Source of the DNA: Sequoia sempervirens | Lineage: Eukaryota > Streptophyta > Pinopsida > Cupressales > Cupressaceae | NCBI GenBank assembly: GCA_007258455.2 | Contig: VDFB02373365.1 | Span: 222,803,353-222,867,352 of the forward strand | DNA length: 64,000 nucleotides | Direction of reading: 5' to 3' | Shown here: in pieces, positions 12,426 to 24,430 of the stretch | Numbering within the stretch: the first letter of the stretch is position 1 | How the letters are laid out: the number at the start of each line of letters is the position of its first letter | The notes under the pieces: model-generated | What the model saw: the letters and a program-made list of their open reading frames with translations, nothing else | Database searches by the model: none | Told to the model about the DNA's origin: nothing | Position numbers and translations under genes: made by a program

Positions 12426-12437
12426 TTCTCCCACTTG
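12426..12437 (-). other. Polypurine tract of the copia element
   Basis: On the minus strand the bases are caagtgggagaa followed at once by the LTR start tgttagg. The string aagtgggagaa next to a TGTT start is the usual plus-strand priming site of plant copia elements. It fixes the left LTR boundary at 12425. Confidence 0.8.
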
Positions 12438-13921
12438 TTGAACACCTTACAGGAAGAATGGGATGATCAATACCATGATTTAATTGCTAGGGGATGAGAA
12501 ACCCATAGAATTCAAACACCATCTAAACTTCGTTGTGCTCACAACCTTATTTAAATAATATGCAACATTGATCAAAGTCTCTGCTTTAACTAGCTTCACC
12601 CTACCATCCTAAACCAATCTCTAACAAAATCATATTGTACATCAATGTGCTTAGTCATGACATGAAATGTCTTGTTCTTATCTAAGCATATATCACACTT
12701 TGACTATCACAATAAACTATCATTGCACCTTATTTTATTGCAACATATGAACATATTCTCTTAATATAAATGGCTTATTTACAAGCATGAGTAACTACCA
12801 TATACTCATCTGAAATAGTTTACAAAGAAAACACATGTCACTTGCTCATTCAACGAATTGCACCACCAAATAAGGTAACCATATAAGAACTGGTGGATGT
12901 TTTTCTATCAACATCACTTACCTAGTCTAAATCCACATAACCATGAATATCAAGTGAATGGTCATCTTCCACCATATTACCATGATAACATAAGGAATAC
13001 TTTGAGGTACCTGCAAATATATGAATGCCCTTTTAACTACATCCCAACAAATTCTACCATGATTAGACATATATCCAGAAAGAACTCCCAATACGTGGGC
13101 AATGTCTGGTCTAGTGTAGACCATAGCATACATCAAACTTCCAACTGCACTTGGTAAGGAACTTTTCTCATGTCTTCCATCTTTGATGGGGATGTTGGAC
13201 ATTCTAAAGTAGATAAATTAGTTATAATTTTAAAAGGAACACACAATGGTCTACAATCCTACATGTTAAACCTATGTAAAATTAAATTAAAATACTTGCT
13301 TTGTCCAATCGATAGCTTTATGTTTACTCTACTTCTAATTTCTATCCCAAGAATGTGTTTAGCTACACCAAGACCTTTCATTCAAATTTAGCTACAAGTA
13401 GAGACTTTGGTTCTAAAATGATACATTTCCCTTCACCAATAAATAACATATCATCAAGATATAATAAAATAAATAGGAAATGATCACCATCAAATTTATA
13501 ATAAATATAGTGATATGGTTTAGAATGTTCAAACCCCAAACTCAACATATGTGTATCAAATTTCTGGTACCACATCTTAGAACTCTATTTGATGCAATAC
13601 CCAAACTCAACATATGTGTATCAAATTTCTGGTACCACATCTTAGAAATCTATTTGATGCAATACAAAAATTTCTTCAATTTAGAAACCAAACTACTTTT
13701 ACCTTTCACCATATAATGCTCTGTCTATGTCATATAAATATCCTCCTTCAAATATCCATGAAGGAAAGCCATTTTCACATCAATTTTCTCAACTTCTAGA
13801 TCATAAGAAACAATAAAAGAAAGAAAAAATCTAATAGATTTCATTTTTTGCAACATGATAAAAATCTCACTGTAATCAACACTCTCAACATAAGAGTTGT
13901 GCGAACCCTTCTCCTAGTACC
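12438..13921 (-). pseudogene. Copia reverse transcriptase and RNase H relic
   Basis: Reading leftward from 13905: VDYSEIF, then VEKIDVKMAFLHGYLKEDIY (RT core with the first catalytic Asp) at about 13790-13730, a 65-bp tandem duplication that breaks the frame, then LLYLDDMLFIG at about 13455, equivalent to the YVDD active site. Next come SAVGSLMYAMVYTRPDIAHV at about 13150-13090 and the RNase H part up to the polypurine tract, with many stops. The enzyme copies element RNA into DNA in virus-like particles. It is clearly inactive here because of stops, the duplication and the solo LTR inserted upstream at 13922. Confidence 0.88.
13536..13665. repeat. 65-bp tandem duplication in copia RT
   Basis: Units 13536-13600 and 13601-13665 differ at a single base (c to a near the end). 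They repeat the RT segment just upstream of the LDD motif. A 65-bp unit is not a multiple of three, so the duplication shifts the frame. The high identity makes it much younger than the element. Confidence 0.9.
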
Positions 13922-15193
13922 TGCAAAACAACATGAATAAACAAGTTAAACAATGAAATGCAAGCCAAAACAAGGATTCCCCTTGAAATCCATTTGCAAA
14001 CTCAAAATAAGAAAGAAATTGGTGAAAAACACAATACAAAAGATAAAACTAGATTTAATCCTAATTAGAAAAGCAAACTCTTGATCCCATGGGGGAATTG
14101 GTGCCAATTTGATGTGAAAATTGGCCCTTTCCCAATTCCTATGATTGCAAGCTTCGATATGTTGACTTGATGAAGAGATTTGATCCACCTTTGATGATGA
14201 ATGGTGAGAGCTCCAAGCCCAAATCTGCAATAACCTAGCTAAGAACTCAAGATTGATGAATGGAAATGGCTAAGTATTTTAGCATGGTAACTTTGCTTGG
14301 ATTGTGGATCATAAAATGAGGAGAGAAGCTCTTCATTTATAGGATTTCAAGATGGATGAAAGTACAAATTTGAGCAATGTGGGACTAACATTCATCTAAT
14401 GATATGATGCCACTTGTCAAGCTATGAATGGATGATGGATGTGCAAAATTTGGGGTTTGTGCCAATAAATGCCAATATTTGAAATTCAAATTTGTTGAAA
14501 TGACATGTAAGAGGGAAGGGAAAATGCAATAAATGCCACTTGGCTCAAGGCAAAGGACATGTAAGAGGAAGTTATTGCCTTGTTGGATGTACATGTTGAC
14601 TTGGAATTTTTGAATTCAAATTGAGAGAATATTCCAAAAGATGCCTTGTGAGGAAAATAGAGATTTAATAAATGAATTAAATCTATATTCATGTGCAACT
14701 TGCATTATCTAGAGGATGCGACATGAGATGAGGTTAAATTAATCAAGGGTTAATTAATTTAACATGAGATTAGATGATGTGACTTATTTTGACTTAGATT
14801 TATGGATTTATTTAAATCAAATAAGAGAGGAATATGATAAGATATTAATCAAATAAAGATTTTGATTTATTTAATTAAAAGGGATGATGTTAGATTAAAT
14901 CAAATAAGGTTTTAATTTATTTAATTTAATGGATAGACTTTAGAGATTTAATCAAATAAATTGATTATTTAATTAAATAGGGATAATTAGATCAGATGGA
15001 TTGATTTAATTAACAAGAGATATGACTTGATTAGATAAAATGATTTATTTAATTAAGAGACAAATATTGATGAATTTAATCAGATAGGCGAATTTGATTA
15101 AATGGTTAGACTGAGGGATGATTTAGGAAGAAACGATGTTAGTAAGTCAACATCAGATGCACAATGTCAATCGGTATATTTTACGTGTCTACA
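13922..15193 (-). mobile_element. Solo LTR, family A copy 1, inside copia RT
   Basis: This AT-rich 1.27-kb block interrupts the copia frame between KSYSC (right side) and VDYSEIF (left side). In plus orientation it runs from tgcaaaacaac to gtgtctaca, TG...CA ends typical of LTRs. It shares its terminal gtgtctaca and overall architecture with 38534-39688 and 47896-49282. A minus-strand TATA-like box (tataaatgaag, near 14330-14340) supports minus orientation. No internal domain exists, hence a solo LTR. The flanks give only a near-match (agtac/agtaa), so the target duplication is unclear. Confidence 0.6.
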
Positions 15194-16122
15194 AGAGTAA
15201 CTTTTCTCAACCAACCTTTGCTTAGTTCTTCTCAATACCTCCATCTAAACCCATCTTTTTCTTAAACACCCATTTGTAACCAACACATTATCATTCTTCA
15301 AGAAATGGTATAATATTCCATGTATCATTGTTTTTCAAATCTATCATTTCTTCATTCATATAAATCTTCCATAATTTGTTTTTCAAATCTATCATTTCTT
15401 CATTCATATAAATCTTCCATAATTCTACATCATTCATACCTAACGCCTCTTCTATAGACTTGGTTCCATCAATGTTAGTATTTAAAGAAAAAATACATCT
15501 CCAATCATTAGCTGAATACCTTTCAGGTGGTTTTCTATGCCTTGTAGACCTTTGAACAAGATGAATTAAAGGATATTCCTCATCTTCTAAGTATTCAGTT
15601 CTAGATGATCTCTCAACTTCTTTTCTATCTAGGGGCCTTGATTCAACTTTCTCAGGTGTAGAAGGAAGTTGAAACACATTTTTTCTTCACTTTTTTCTGG
15701 CTACAATTTATAAAAGAAGACTTAATTTCTCTAAAATAACACTTCTACTATATATTACCTTCTGTGCAACAAGATTCTAAAGCTCGTATCCTTTCACCCC
15801 ATAACTATCTCTGATGAAGATACATTTCACAACCTCATTCTCCAACTTTGTTTGCTTCTCCTTTAGCACATGTGCATAGTATCGCAACCAAAACTCTAAG
15901 ATCTCTCAATGAAGGCTTGGGACTCAACCATGAATCTATAGGCATATTATCAATAAGAGCTAATTTAGGAGACCTGTTAATTAGGTAACAAGTAGTGACA
16001 ACATGTTCAACCCAAAACCTTTGTTCTAGACAAACACCACTTAGCATACTCCTAGCCTTCTCGATTAGTGTCTTGTTCATTTTTTCTAAAACTCTATTCT
16101 AATGTGGAGAATACAGAGTTAT
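15194..16122 (-). pseudogene. Copia integrase C-terminus and RT N-terminus
   Basis: From 16122 leftward the frame gives YSPH and RVLEKMNKTLIEKARSML, then FWVEHVVTTCYLINRSPK, the C-terminal part of a copia integrase core, up to about 15835. A linker follows, then 15677-15291 with RSTRHRKPPERYSANDW and NDTWNIIPFLEE, the stretch that leads into reverse transcriptase in plant copia polyproteins. A perfect 48-bp duplication lies inside. The upstream half of the integrase is found beyond the gypsy insertion at 30297. The next part of RT is found beyond the solo LTR at 13921. Confidence 0.85.
15329..15424. repeat. Perfect 48-bp tandem duplication in copia pol
   Basis: Units 15329-15376 and 15377-15424 are identical. 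They repeat 16 codons in frame (LWKIYMNEEMIDLKNK then LWKIYMNEEMIDLKNN). This segment occurs once in normal copia proteins. Confidence 0.95.
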
Positions 16123-19100
16123 TGTTAACATGTAGGATTGTGCCCTTGCAAGCTAAGTGTGAAAATCAACAATCCTATGTAACATTGAAACACCTTTAGG
16201 CCTGTGGGTTGTTCATAGTGAAGGTGAATCTCCATATTATGGGCTGGTTCCCCTTTACATTTCCTAGAAACTAATGGATTTGATGGGAAAAAGGAAGAAA
16301 TATGCTCTAAAAATGTAAATTAATTTTTGGGAGGTGATACACCAATCTTTTGACTTAAACTGCAATACGACTCACAAACATTCTCTAATACACTTGTTAT
16401 TACAATCTAAATTGATCAAATTCATCACATAATTAATTCACAAAAAGTATTGAGAAATTCTTGCACAAGTTGTGACCTATAATAAACTGAAGTTGTATAC
16501 TTGCATCCAATAAATGAGACAAAATTTGGAGGTTTTGAAGCAAAACACAAGAAATTCATATCAAATCACCCACAAAATAATAAGACACCTGAAATTAGAT
16601 AGAAAAACTCCTATTTTTATTAGAATATGGAAGGAATCTTTGTAAAATATAGCAATAAACTGTTAGAAAATAAACTATTGCTGCTGTATATAAAAGTGAA
16701 AATGACTTTTGAGTTACAAGTCAAATCTCCTCTCTGTAGAATGCAAAGGAAAACAAGCCAGAACTCCCAGAAAAAGCCTAAGCTTTTCTCTTTTAATACA
16801 AAACTAGTCTCAAAGTGCCAAGAGGTGGCACTTATAGTTAATTGCACTCTAAAAATATATCCTCCAAGATGATTCATGAGAAAAACTGAAAAATCCACAA
16901 AAAGGGGCCCATAACTACTCCAAATTGAGCTCAAATAACTTGAAACTCCCTATCTCAACTAGTCTAACCAAAGAGGACTTCAAAATCAGTTCAGTTTGAC
17001 TCAAAGTCAAACATAAACTCTGAATGCATGTCAGTTCCATTCAAGTTAACTGAAAATTAGGGCCAAAGACCTCTGTTTCACTCCCCTTTTGTTCTTGGAT
17101 GATTTTGGGACAAGAGTAAACAATCTAAACAAATATTAAAGTAATCAATTGAGATCAACTTTAATATGTGTTATAAATTTGCTCACCTTTGCATTTTTAT
17201 GACATTTATTAAATTAATTTATAATTTATTACTTTAATAATGTTTACATTTTTTAATTTTGCTTTAAACTCATGCAAAATATAAGGGGGATATTTAATAC
17301 ATTTATCAACTCCCAAATGACAAAAACTTTGACCAAATAAGATGCAATTTTAATAAAGTGATAAAAATCACTTTGTACCTAAATTTTAGGGTTTCCTTGA
17401 GAAGCCAAAAGAATAAGCCCTAAAAGAATTCACAGGCTCATTTGCATTTTATCATTTTATTGTGACACCATGTTGCATCACCAAGGGTAGGGTTTGGAGC
17501 TTCTCTACAAGATCGAATGCATCCACACCGCTGGTAAGTTGCTTTCTTACTAAAAATACTGATATTCCTTCATTTATGTGCAAGAAAATATTGCAGGGTT
17601 CTCTTAGTGACAGAAAAATGATGGAAAATGAGTTACTCTATGGTATATCCTCTATTATGTGACACTTTTAGTGTGTCATCTCTATCTTTTTGAGTATGGT
17701 AGACTCTTGCAGTGTCTATGTCCATTATTTTGATCTTATTTTCTCTAGTAAAAGAGCTCTTTGTTTCTTATTCATGTGACTTTGTTCATGTATCCAAAAC
17801 TTCCCTTGACTGTTCATTCCTTCCAAAATCTTGATCTACATCAATACATGATTTTGTGGTTGCATTATTCTTTCTCTGTATGAACTAGAAGAATGGGGAA
17901 AATTCTGGCCAGGGGATGACTTTGAAGATGCAAAGGACTTAGACCCTTTGAATTTGATACATCATATATAGAAGTTTTAGCTTGAACAATTGACTTTCCA
18001 TGCAATGTTTCTTTCACTGTGGAATTTGTTTAGCACTTTACATTCTCCTTCACAACTGATCCTCACTCAAATGACTGCCCCAGATTGGTGAAGTTTTCTC
18101 TCAAACCATAAACTGAGGCTTTTTGAAATTTAATGGGTTTTTTCATCTAGCCTTTTCCTAATTTTTATCCAAAAATCACAAAAACCCAATTCGTAGTTTT
18201 TGAGATATGACTATCATTGTTATGACTATCCTCTAATGAACTATTTTGTTTTTACTGTGTGTTCCCGTATATAGACTATTAATGATGCTTGATCAACTTT
18301 ATGATTACATTTTATCATCCATAAGTGGTTAGACGATCCTTTGAATATAGAAGTTGTCCCTTGAATTATGTATCTTTGACTCAATATTGACTGTCCTTAT
18401 TTGAAATAACTCCATTACTATCTTTACCATAAGTCTGTCCCTACTGCCTTTATTCATAAAGGACAGAACTCCTTGGTAACTATGTTTGTTTCCCTAGTTT
18501 TCTTTGCAACAAGGACTATCATTTGCATATTGACTAAGCTACTAGCTTGTGTTGCTATACATTTTCCCACTAGCAGTAAACATAGATGAAAATTGGAAGA
18601 AAAATAACTTTGATTGAGTGGCAACTACAAATGGAATGATATTTTATGGTTTTGAACCAAACAATAATGAACCTTGAGGTCTTAAAGTTCCAACTTCATG
18701 AGATTTTGTCTTCTTTTCATTGATAACACCTCTTAGCTTGACACCTCTCTCATTTCTTGAAGACCATTACATGCTTTGTCTTGTCCTGGATATGATTTGA
18801 TTGAAAATTATATAGCATGGTTTGTAGACTACCCCTCTAGAGTTCACCTTCATCCTTGATAATTGCTGGTTGCCTCTTACTGATTTCCCTTCGATAGGTT
18901 CATTATCATGGTAATCTTGTCACACTTTAGCATCCTATTCTTGAAGCTTTTTCCTCTCTTATCTAGTTGTCACCTTATGTTGCCTATAGGTCTATTCTTT
19001 TGATTGGAAGTTCTCCTCTCTTTGAAAGTTCATTTACTTAGGATTGGAACCTTAAGGACTTCCCTCTTTACACTTTATGTGACTGAGTTGATAAAGAGGC

Positions 19101-19986
19101 ATCATCATTTGCATTCTTGATTTTATCTTAACTGTTGCCCCATTATATCAAAGTGACTGTGTAGGTGACTGCTATGAATTGCACCCATCTTAATTTATAA
19201 AATTTACACTTTATTTCCTCTTTTGTAACTAAGAGGACAGTATGTTGGGAACAACCCTTGTGGGAGCCATATTTTCTCCACATACTGTAATTTTGAGCAA
19301 GGTAATCCTACAATGGCAAATGTACCTATAACTGCACAGTGAACAAAGAAGTTAATAAAATAATGAAGTTCAAAGCTTGATGATGACTAGATGATTATTT
19401 TCTTTCTTGAATCATCATGATGCTGATGTATCTAATCTTGTGATGCTTTTATCTCTGAATTTTTGATATGATGTTTAATAAGAAACAAATTGAATGCCTA
19501 TCTATTTGGTATGTAAGAGTGTTGGAATCCTAAGCTCTAACACACTTCCTTTTGACCCCTTCAGGTACTTCATGTAGACAACAACAGAACTTTGAGGAGG
19601 GATTGAAGATGAAGTTGATCAGTTATGGGGTTCGTTAGTCAGGAAATGATGAATCCCTCCTCTCTTATATGTCATTTCTTTTAGTTATTCAATCTCCTTT
19701 TCTTATTGTATCATATCATTTATTCCCATGGATTTTGTGGGAAACCTATGAACATATTCTTTTGTAATGAATATAAACGCTATTTTATGCAAAGTTTAAA
19801 AACAATTTCATTTTTCTGTAAAACAATTGCACGCAATAAACTAGAAATTCTTTCTATAGAATTGTTTGAATGAACACATGAGGTCCTTAGAAATTTTTTT
19901 ATGCACCTTTATTCTCTTCAAGGTAGAAAGTATTAGTGTTGTACCAGCCTAACCTGAATAGGATGAAAAGTAGAATTTAGGTAACA
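16123..19986 (-). repeat. 3' LTR of the gypsy element (3.86 kb)
   Basis: In plus orientation it starts tgttaacatgtagg and ends gtaaca. It aligns end to end with 26395-30296. LTRs this long fit the Tat/Athila side of the gypsy superfamily. It contains no recognised coding sequence; the 66-codon frame at 17462 is mirrored by one at 27748 in the other LTR and is probably incidental. On the plus strand a TATA-like gtatataaaag lies at about 16686 and is conserved in both LTRs. Confidence 0.92.
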
Positions 19987-20289
19987 TTTTGGCGACTTTT
20001 GCTAAATGCTTGCTTGCTAATAATCCTTGATTAGTAGCATAACTTATCTATTGGGCATAGGAGTTAATTCCTTCTCCTTACAACTCAGAAAAAATTTCTG
20101 TAACTCCACATTTATAATTTGAACAATAACAAAAAAAACTGAAAAAAACTACCATGGCTCTATTTACAATAGGGCTAGCAAACTTTGCATCAACACTTAT
20201 TGGAAAATGAAAATTGACCTGAAATAGATGTGCAATCAACACTTATTAATTGAAAAATCTACTCTACTTGTACATTTGCAAACTTTTGC

Positions 20290-21830
20290 TCTTCAGAAAC
20301 AACGTTTAAGGTGAATCTTGTTGAATGGGATAGGGAACACCTCTCCATCCAGCTTTGAAAGCTGAAAAGCATTATGCTATTTGCATTCAGTTATCACATA
20401 AGGGCCATCCCACATGGCATCAAATTTGGTATACTTACCGGGTTTACTTTTGAGCTCATCCCACTTGAAAACAAGATCACCCTCATTAAACACTCTCGGT
20501 GTACTACTTTCTATCAAAAGTATTTTTCATCTAAGCCTGATGGATCTCCAAATTCCTAAATGCTTCTTTTCTTACCTCCTCTAACTCCATTAGTTGTGCA
20601 AGCCCGATTTCCATAGGCTCCTATTCTAACATTTCTGGCTCTTTGATCAAATTCAAAGTTCACAATTCAAATGAAATTGGAAGTCTTGCTTCTTTGCCAT
20701 AAGTGAGGACATATGGTGAATTATCTGTAGCTCTTTTAGGAGTAATCCTATTAGCCCACAGGGCTAGCTTTAACTTGTCATGCCAAGCTCTCTGATTATC
20801 CTCAATCATCTTCTTGATGATCTTAATCAAGTTTTTATTGGTTGATTCAACTTTTCCATTACCTTGAGGGTAATAATTGGATGAAGTATTCAGATATATA
20901 TTATTCTTAACAGACCAATCAAATACTTTCAAACCAACAAATTCCAATGCATTATCAGAAATAATGGAATCAGGAGTACCAAACCTTGCAACTAGATCCT
21001 GATAGAACTTTAGAACAACAATCTCATTTGCCTCCTTCAATGCCACAAATTCTTACCACTTAGTAAAATAGTCAGTTGTATTCAATATCCATTTGTGACT
21101 TGCACTTGAAGGTGGATTAATATGCCCAATAAAATCAAGGCCCCACTTGCCAAAGGGCTATTCAACCTGAATTGGGTGTAATGGTAAGGCTACAAGCCTC
21201 CACTTTCTTGCAAATAATAAACATTTATTGCATTTTCTAACCCAAGCATGAACATATTTAAACAAATCATGCCAGTAATACCCAACTCTCATGATCTTTA
21301 GAGCTGTAATTCTTGGTGAAAAATGGCCTCCAAAAATCCCATCATGAAATTCTTTTAGAAGTTTATCAATCTGATCTGGTTCAAAACACTTAAGCAAAAC
21401 CCCATGAAAGTCTCTCTTATATAAAACTCCATCTATAATAGTATAAGGGATGGCTTGAAGTCTAAAATACCTTCTTTTTTCTTTATCCAAACCTTCAGGA
21501 TAGTCAACAATATGTAGATAGTGTATTATTCCTTGAATCCAGTTGGAAGAAGAAACTAGAACAACAACTTGTTCCTCATTGTTAAGCATTGTCACAACTT
21601 GCTCATCAAGTTCTTTGTTGTCTTCTTCATTTCTAGAAAGTTTCTCACATAAACCTTTTCCTCTAACAATCTTTGTAACCTTAATATTGACATCATATTC
21701 CATTACCCTAGTTACCCAAATTGCTCTCTTATCATTGATATCTTTGCTAAGCAAGAAATCCTTAACTGTAGGATGGGCAACCAACAACTGAATCTTATTG
21801 TTAGAAAGCACATGCCTAAATTTTTTAAGG
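20290..21830 (-). pseudogene. Gypsy integrase (zinc-binding, core, C-terminal domains)
   Basis: Integrase inserts the DNA copy into the chromosome. Reading leftward: the HHCC zinc-binding region ends with CNKCLLFARKW at about 21240-21200. The core follows with KFYQDLVARFGTPDSIISDN (catalytic Asp intact) at about 21015-20945 and YYPQGNGKVESTNKNLIKI (catalytic Glu intact) at about 20890-20825. The C-terminal domain continues in the same frame with NEGDLVFKWDELKSKPGKYT, FDAMWDGPYVITE and VFPIPFNKIHLK down to about 20290. Stops interrupt it near 21050 and in the C-terminal part. No chromodomain is visible, which fits the Tat/Athila lineages. Confidence 0.88.
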
Positions 21831-22990
21831 CTTCTAACTATAGCTAGGACATGATTTTCAACAAAAAGAGTATCTTACCTCATAATCTTACAAAAATTTG
21901 CTAAAGAAAGCCACGGGCTGCTATAATCCTTCTTCATCATGTTGACAAAGCATAGCTAAAATAGTATAACACTTCCAAATGCATATAATATAAAATCTTT
22001 AGAAAAATTTGGGTTTATGAGTGTTGGGGCTGCTGCAAGGGCCTCCTTTATCTCTTCAAAACTCCTCTTGCCTTCCTTATTCCAACTAAATGGAATATTC
22101 TTTTTAAGCATTGAAGTAAGAGGCTTTAAGAGAGCTGCGATGTTTGGAATGAACCTTCTTACAAAATTGATCCTACCTAGAAAAATTTGCAAGCTTTTCT
22201 TGTGTGCCAGTAGGGGTAAATCTATAATAGCAGTGATCCCTTCTAGATCTATTGAAATACCATTCTTGGAAACTACATGTCCAAGAAGCTAACCTTTATG
22301 GATAGAAAAAATGCTCTTTTTTGGGTTAAGAGAAATCCCATATTCTCTGCATCTCTCAAATATCTACCTTAAATTATTGAAATGTTCGTTAGCATTCTTT
22401 GAAAAAATAGTAATGTCATCTAAATAAACAAGTACAAACTTATTTATGAGGCATTGGAAAGCCATGTACATAGCTCTTTGAAAGGTTTCCCCTACATTGG
22501 ACAATCCAAAGGGCATCTTTTTATAAGCCATAGTACCCTATTTGGTAGTAAAGGCAGTTTTGAACTGATCTTCCTCTTTTACTAAAATCTGGTTGTACCC
22601 TGAGTAACCATCTAACAATGAAAACCTGTCAGAACCTGAAACAACTTGTAAAATATGCTCCATTAAGGGAAGCGGATAATGATGTTTGAGAGAGGCTCTT
22701 TTTAGATCACAGAAATCAATACATAGCCTAATCTCACCATTCTTTTTCCTAACAGGTACCAAGTTAGAAACCCAAGATTTATGCTTAATTGGAAAGATAA
22801 TATTACCTTCGATCATTTTTTTAACTCTGTTTTCATAAGATGTTCCAGCTTGGGATTTAAAGGCCTTTTCCTTTGTCTCAGTGTTTTTTCCTTGGGTTCT
22901 GGCTCAATAGTGTGTTGAGCTAACTCACGGTTAAAAGCCTTCAAATCTCCATATTCCCAAGCAAAAACATTAGTAAACTCCTGAAAAAGT
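21831..22990 (-). pseudogene. Gypsy reverse transcriptase and Ty3-type RNase H
   Basis: RT motifs in order leftward: FPIKHKSWVSNLVPVRKKNG at about 22800-22740, LLDGYSGYNQI (first catalytic Asp) at about 22610-22575, and VYLDDITIFSKN, the YxDD active site, at about 22430-22395. The connection and RNase H follow with FLGRINFVRRFIPNIAALLK, SFEEIKEALAAAPTLINPNF and FILYAFGSVI near 21970. Active Ty3 RNase H carries TDAS where this one reads AFGS, so its first catalytic Asp is missing. The RNase H region then runs to about 21660 (MEYDVNIKVTKIVRGKGLC). Several stops, often where Gln or Trp is expected, show inactivation. Confidence 0.9.
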
Positions 22991-23314
22991 AAAATAAAAC
23001 CATCGATCTTATTTCAATGACATGTTGGCTTTATCCTTTCTAACTTGATCATTAGTATTAAACATTGATTCTAACGTTACCAAACCTTTAGGCAACTTAT
23101 TTGATTTCAATTGTAAAATCTAGGTATCATACTATTGTTGCCATTTTTGCTGGTTTCCAATTGCAAAATCAACTTCCTCCATCAAAAAATTTATAATCTA
23201 CTCATCACTTTCAAAAACCTACCAATTTGTGTTGTTATCTGGCACTGATGACCTCACTATCACCTTCACATACTGTTGTACCTCAACATTATGCACATCA
23301 ATTGGAATATCAAA

Positions 23315-23698
23315 CTAGGAACCTAAGGCAACCAACCTATCCACTTCTTTATTTTGGTTTCTAGGAATGGACAGTAGATTGAAAGCATCAAATTCCTCAA
23401 TTAAATCCCAAACTCTATGCTTATAAAGCTTAAGAAAATCATTCTTTGTCACATTCATATTTCTTACTTGATTTTCTACTAATTTTGTATCACCAAAAAC
23501 TTGCAAGCATTTAATACCTTTCTTTCTAGTCCATTTTAGGCCATGAATGAGTGCTTCATATTCTGCAACATTATTTGAACAACTGAAAGCAAAACGAAAG
23601 GTTGAATAATACCTCTCACAACTTGGAGAAACTAGCATAGCACCTCCACCAACACCGACCTTTCTTCTTGAGCCATCAAAATACAACTTCCAAAGCTA
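23315..23698 (-). pseudogene. Archaeal/plant-type RNase H domain (aRH) upstream of RT
   Basis: The frame reads LWKLYFDGSRRKVGVGGGAM, NNVAEYEALIHGLKW, QVFGDTKLVENQV and RNQNKEVDRLVALGS. These are the four blocks of the RVT_3/type-I archaeal-like RNase H fold, and all four acidic residues (D of FDG, E of AEYEA, D of GDTK, D of EVDRL) are present. It lies between protease (24421-24197) and RT (22816 onward), joined to both in one decayed frame with a few stops. In the Tat lineage as I know it, an extra aRH follows the Ty3 RNase H, so this order is unusual. Its job would be to remove RNA from RNA:DNA hybrids during replication. Confidence 0.85.
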
Positions 23699-24421
23699 AT
23701 TGGCTTGCTATTCAGGATGTTGTGTTTCCTCTTTAACCAGATTTGGGATAGCTACATCGTGCTCATGAATCATATAAATTACCAATCCTACCTCATCCAT
23801 GTGATTAAAAGGGTCAATTTCATGATTCTCGTTTTCCCATTCATTTAAACTTATATCAGGTATTCCTACAATAGGTGTGATGGGGTCTAGGGTCATGGAT
23901 TGATCCTCCTGCTCTTGGATGGCTAGGTTTGCATTTATGACACTAGGTACATATGGCTCCATGTGATCCTTAGCTTGGGGTTCTTATTTTATGATCACCT
24001 TAGTGCCATATATTGTTCTAAAAAACATATGAGACAAATCTATTCATGATAAATATCCTCCCAACTTTGCAGTAAAATCCCTAGAGTGACATATGCCAAA
24101 GAAAGGTGGCAAATCTATAACATGGATATCTTGTGGGACTGAAAATTTTGGACAAGCATGTAAGGTAAGAGGAATATTTTTAATCACCACAACTAATTAT
24201 ATAGTTGTACCATCTAATTGAATCACTCCCTTTAAGAGAAGCTCATATGTCAATCCTAGTTTATCCACTAATTGCTTTGGCATAACAGAGTTGCTTGCAC
24301 CTAAGTCAATCATACAATTGTGTACTAAATACTGGCCTATAATTAGACTAACATAAAATGGGGGTGGTTTAGCCTCTTGGGCTGACTGCTCATTCTTGGT
24401 TTGAGGGCTATTTGTCAACAC
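23699..24421 (-). pseudogene. Gypsy aspartic protease and linker to aRH
   Basis: The protease motif is MIDLGASNSVMP (about 24315-24280), corresponding to the D-T/S-G-A-S active site with Leu in the second position. It is preceded by PPFYVSLIIGQYLVHNC. Downstream (24120-24040) the frame gives IDLPPFFGICHSRDFTAKLG, a block seen after protease in some plant gypsy elements, then an acidic linker (23962-23708) that runs into the archaeal-type RNase H across two TAG codons. The enzyme would process the gag-pol polyprotein. Stops make it non-functional. Confidence 0.8.
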
Positions 24422-24430
24422 AACTTTGGG

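Noticed and set aside
17462..17662. A 66-codon frame conserved in both gypsy LTRs (also 27748-27948).
   Set aside because: Conservation is explained by LTR duplication; substitutions look random with respect to codons and no domain is recognised.
19987..20005. ttttggcgac next to the left gypsy LTR looks like an Athila-type primer-binding site on the plus strand.
   Set aside because: All gag-pol domains run on the minus strand with gag next to the right LTR, and a better Tat-type primer-binding site lies at 26372-26389. The plus-strand match is short and probably chance.
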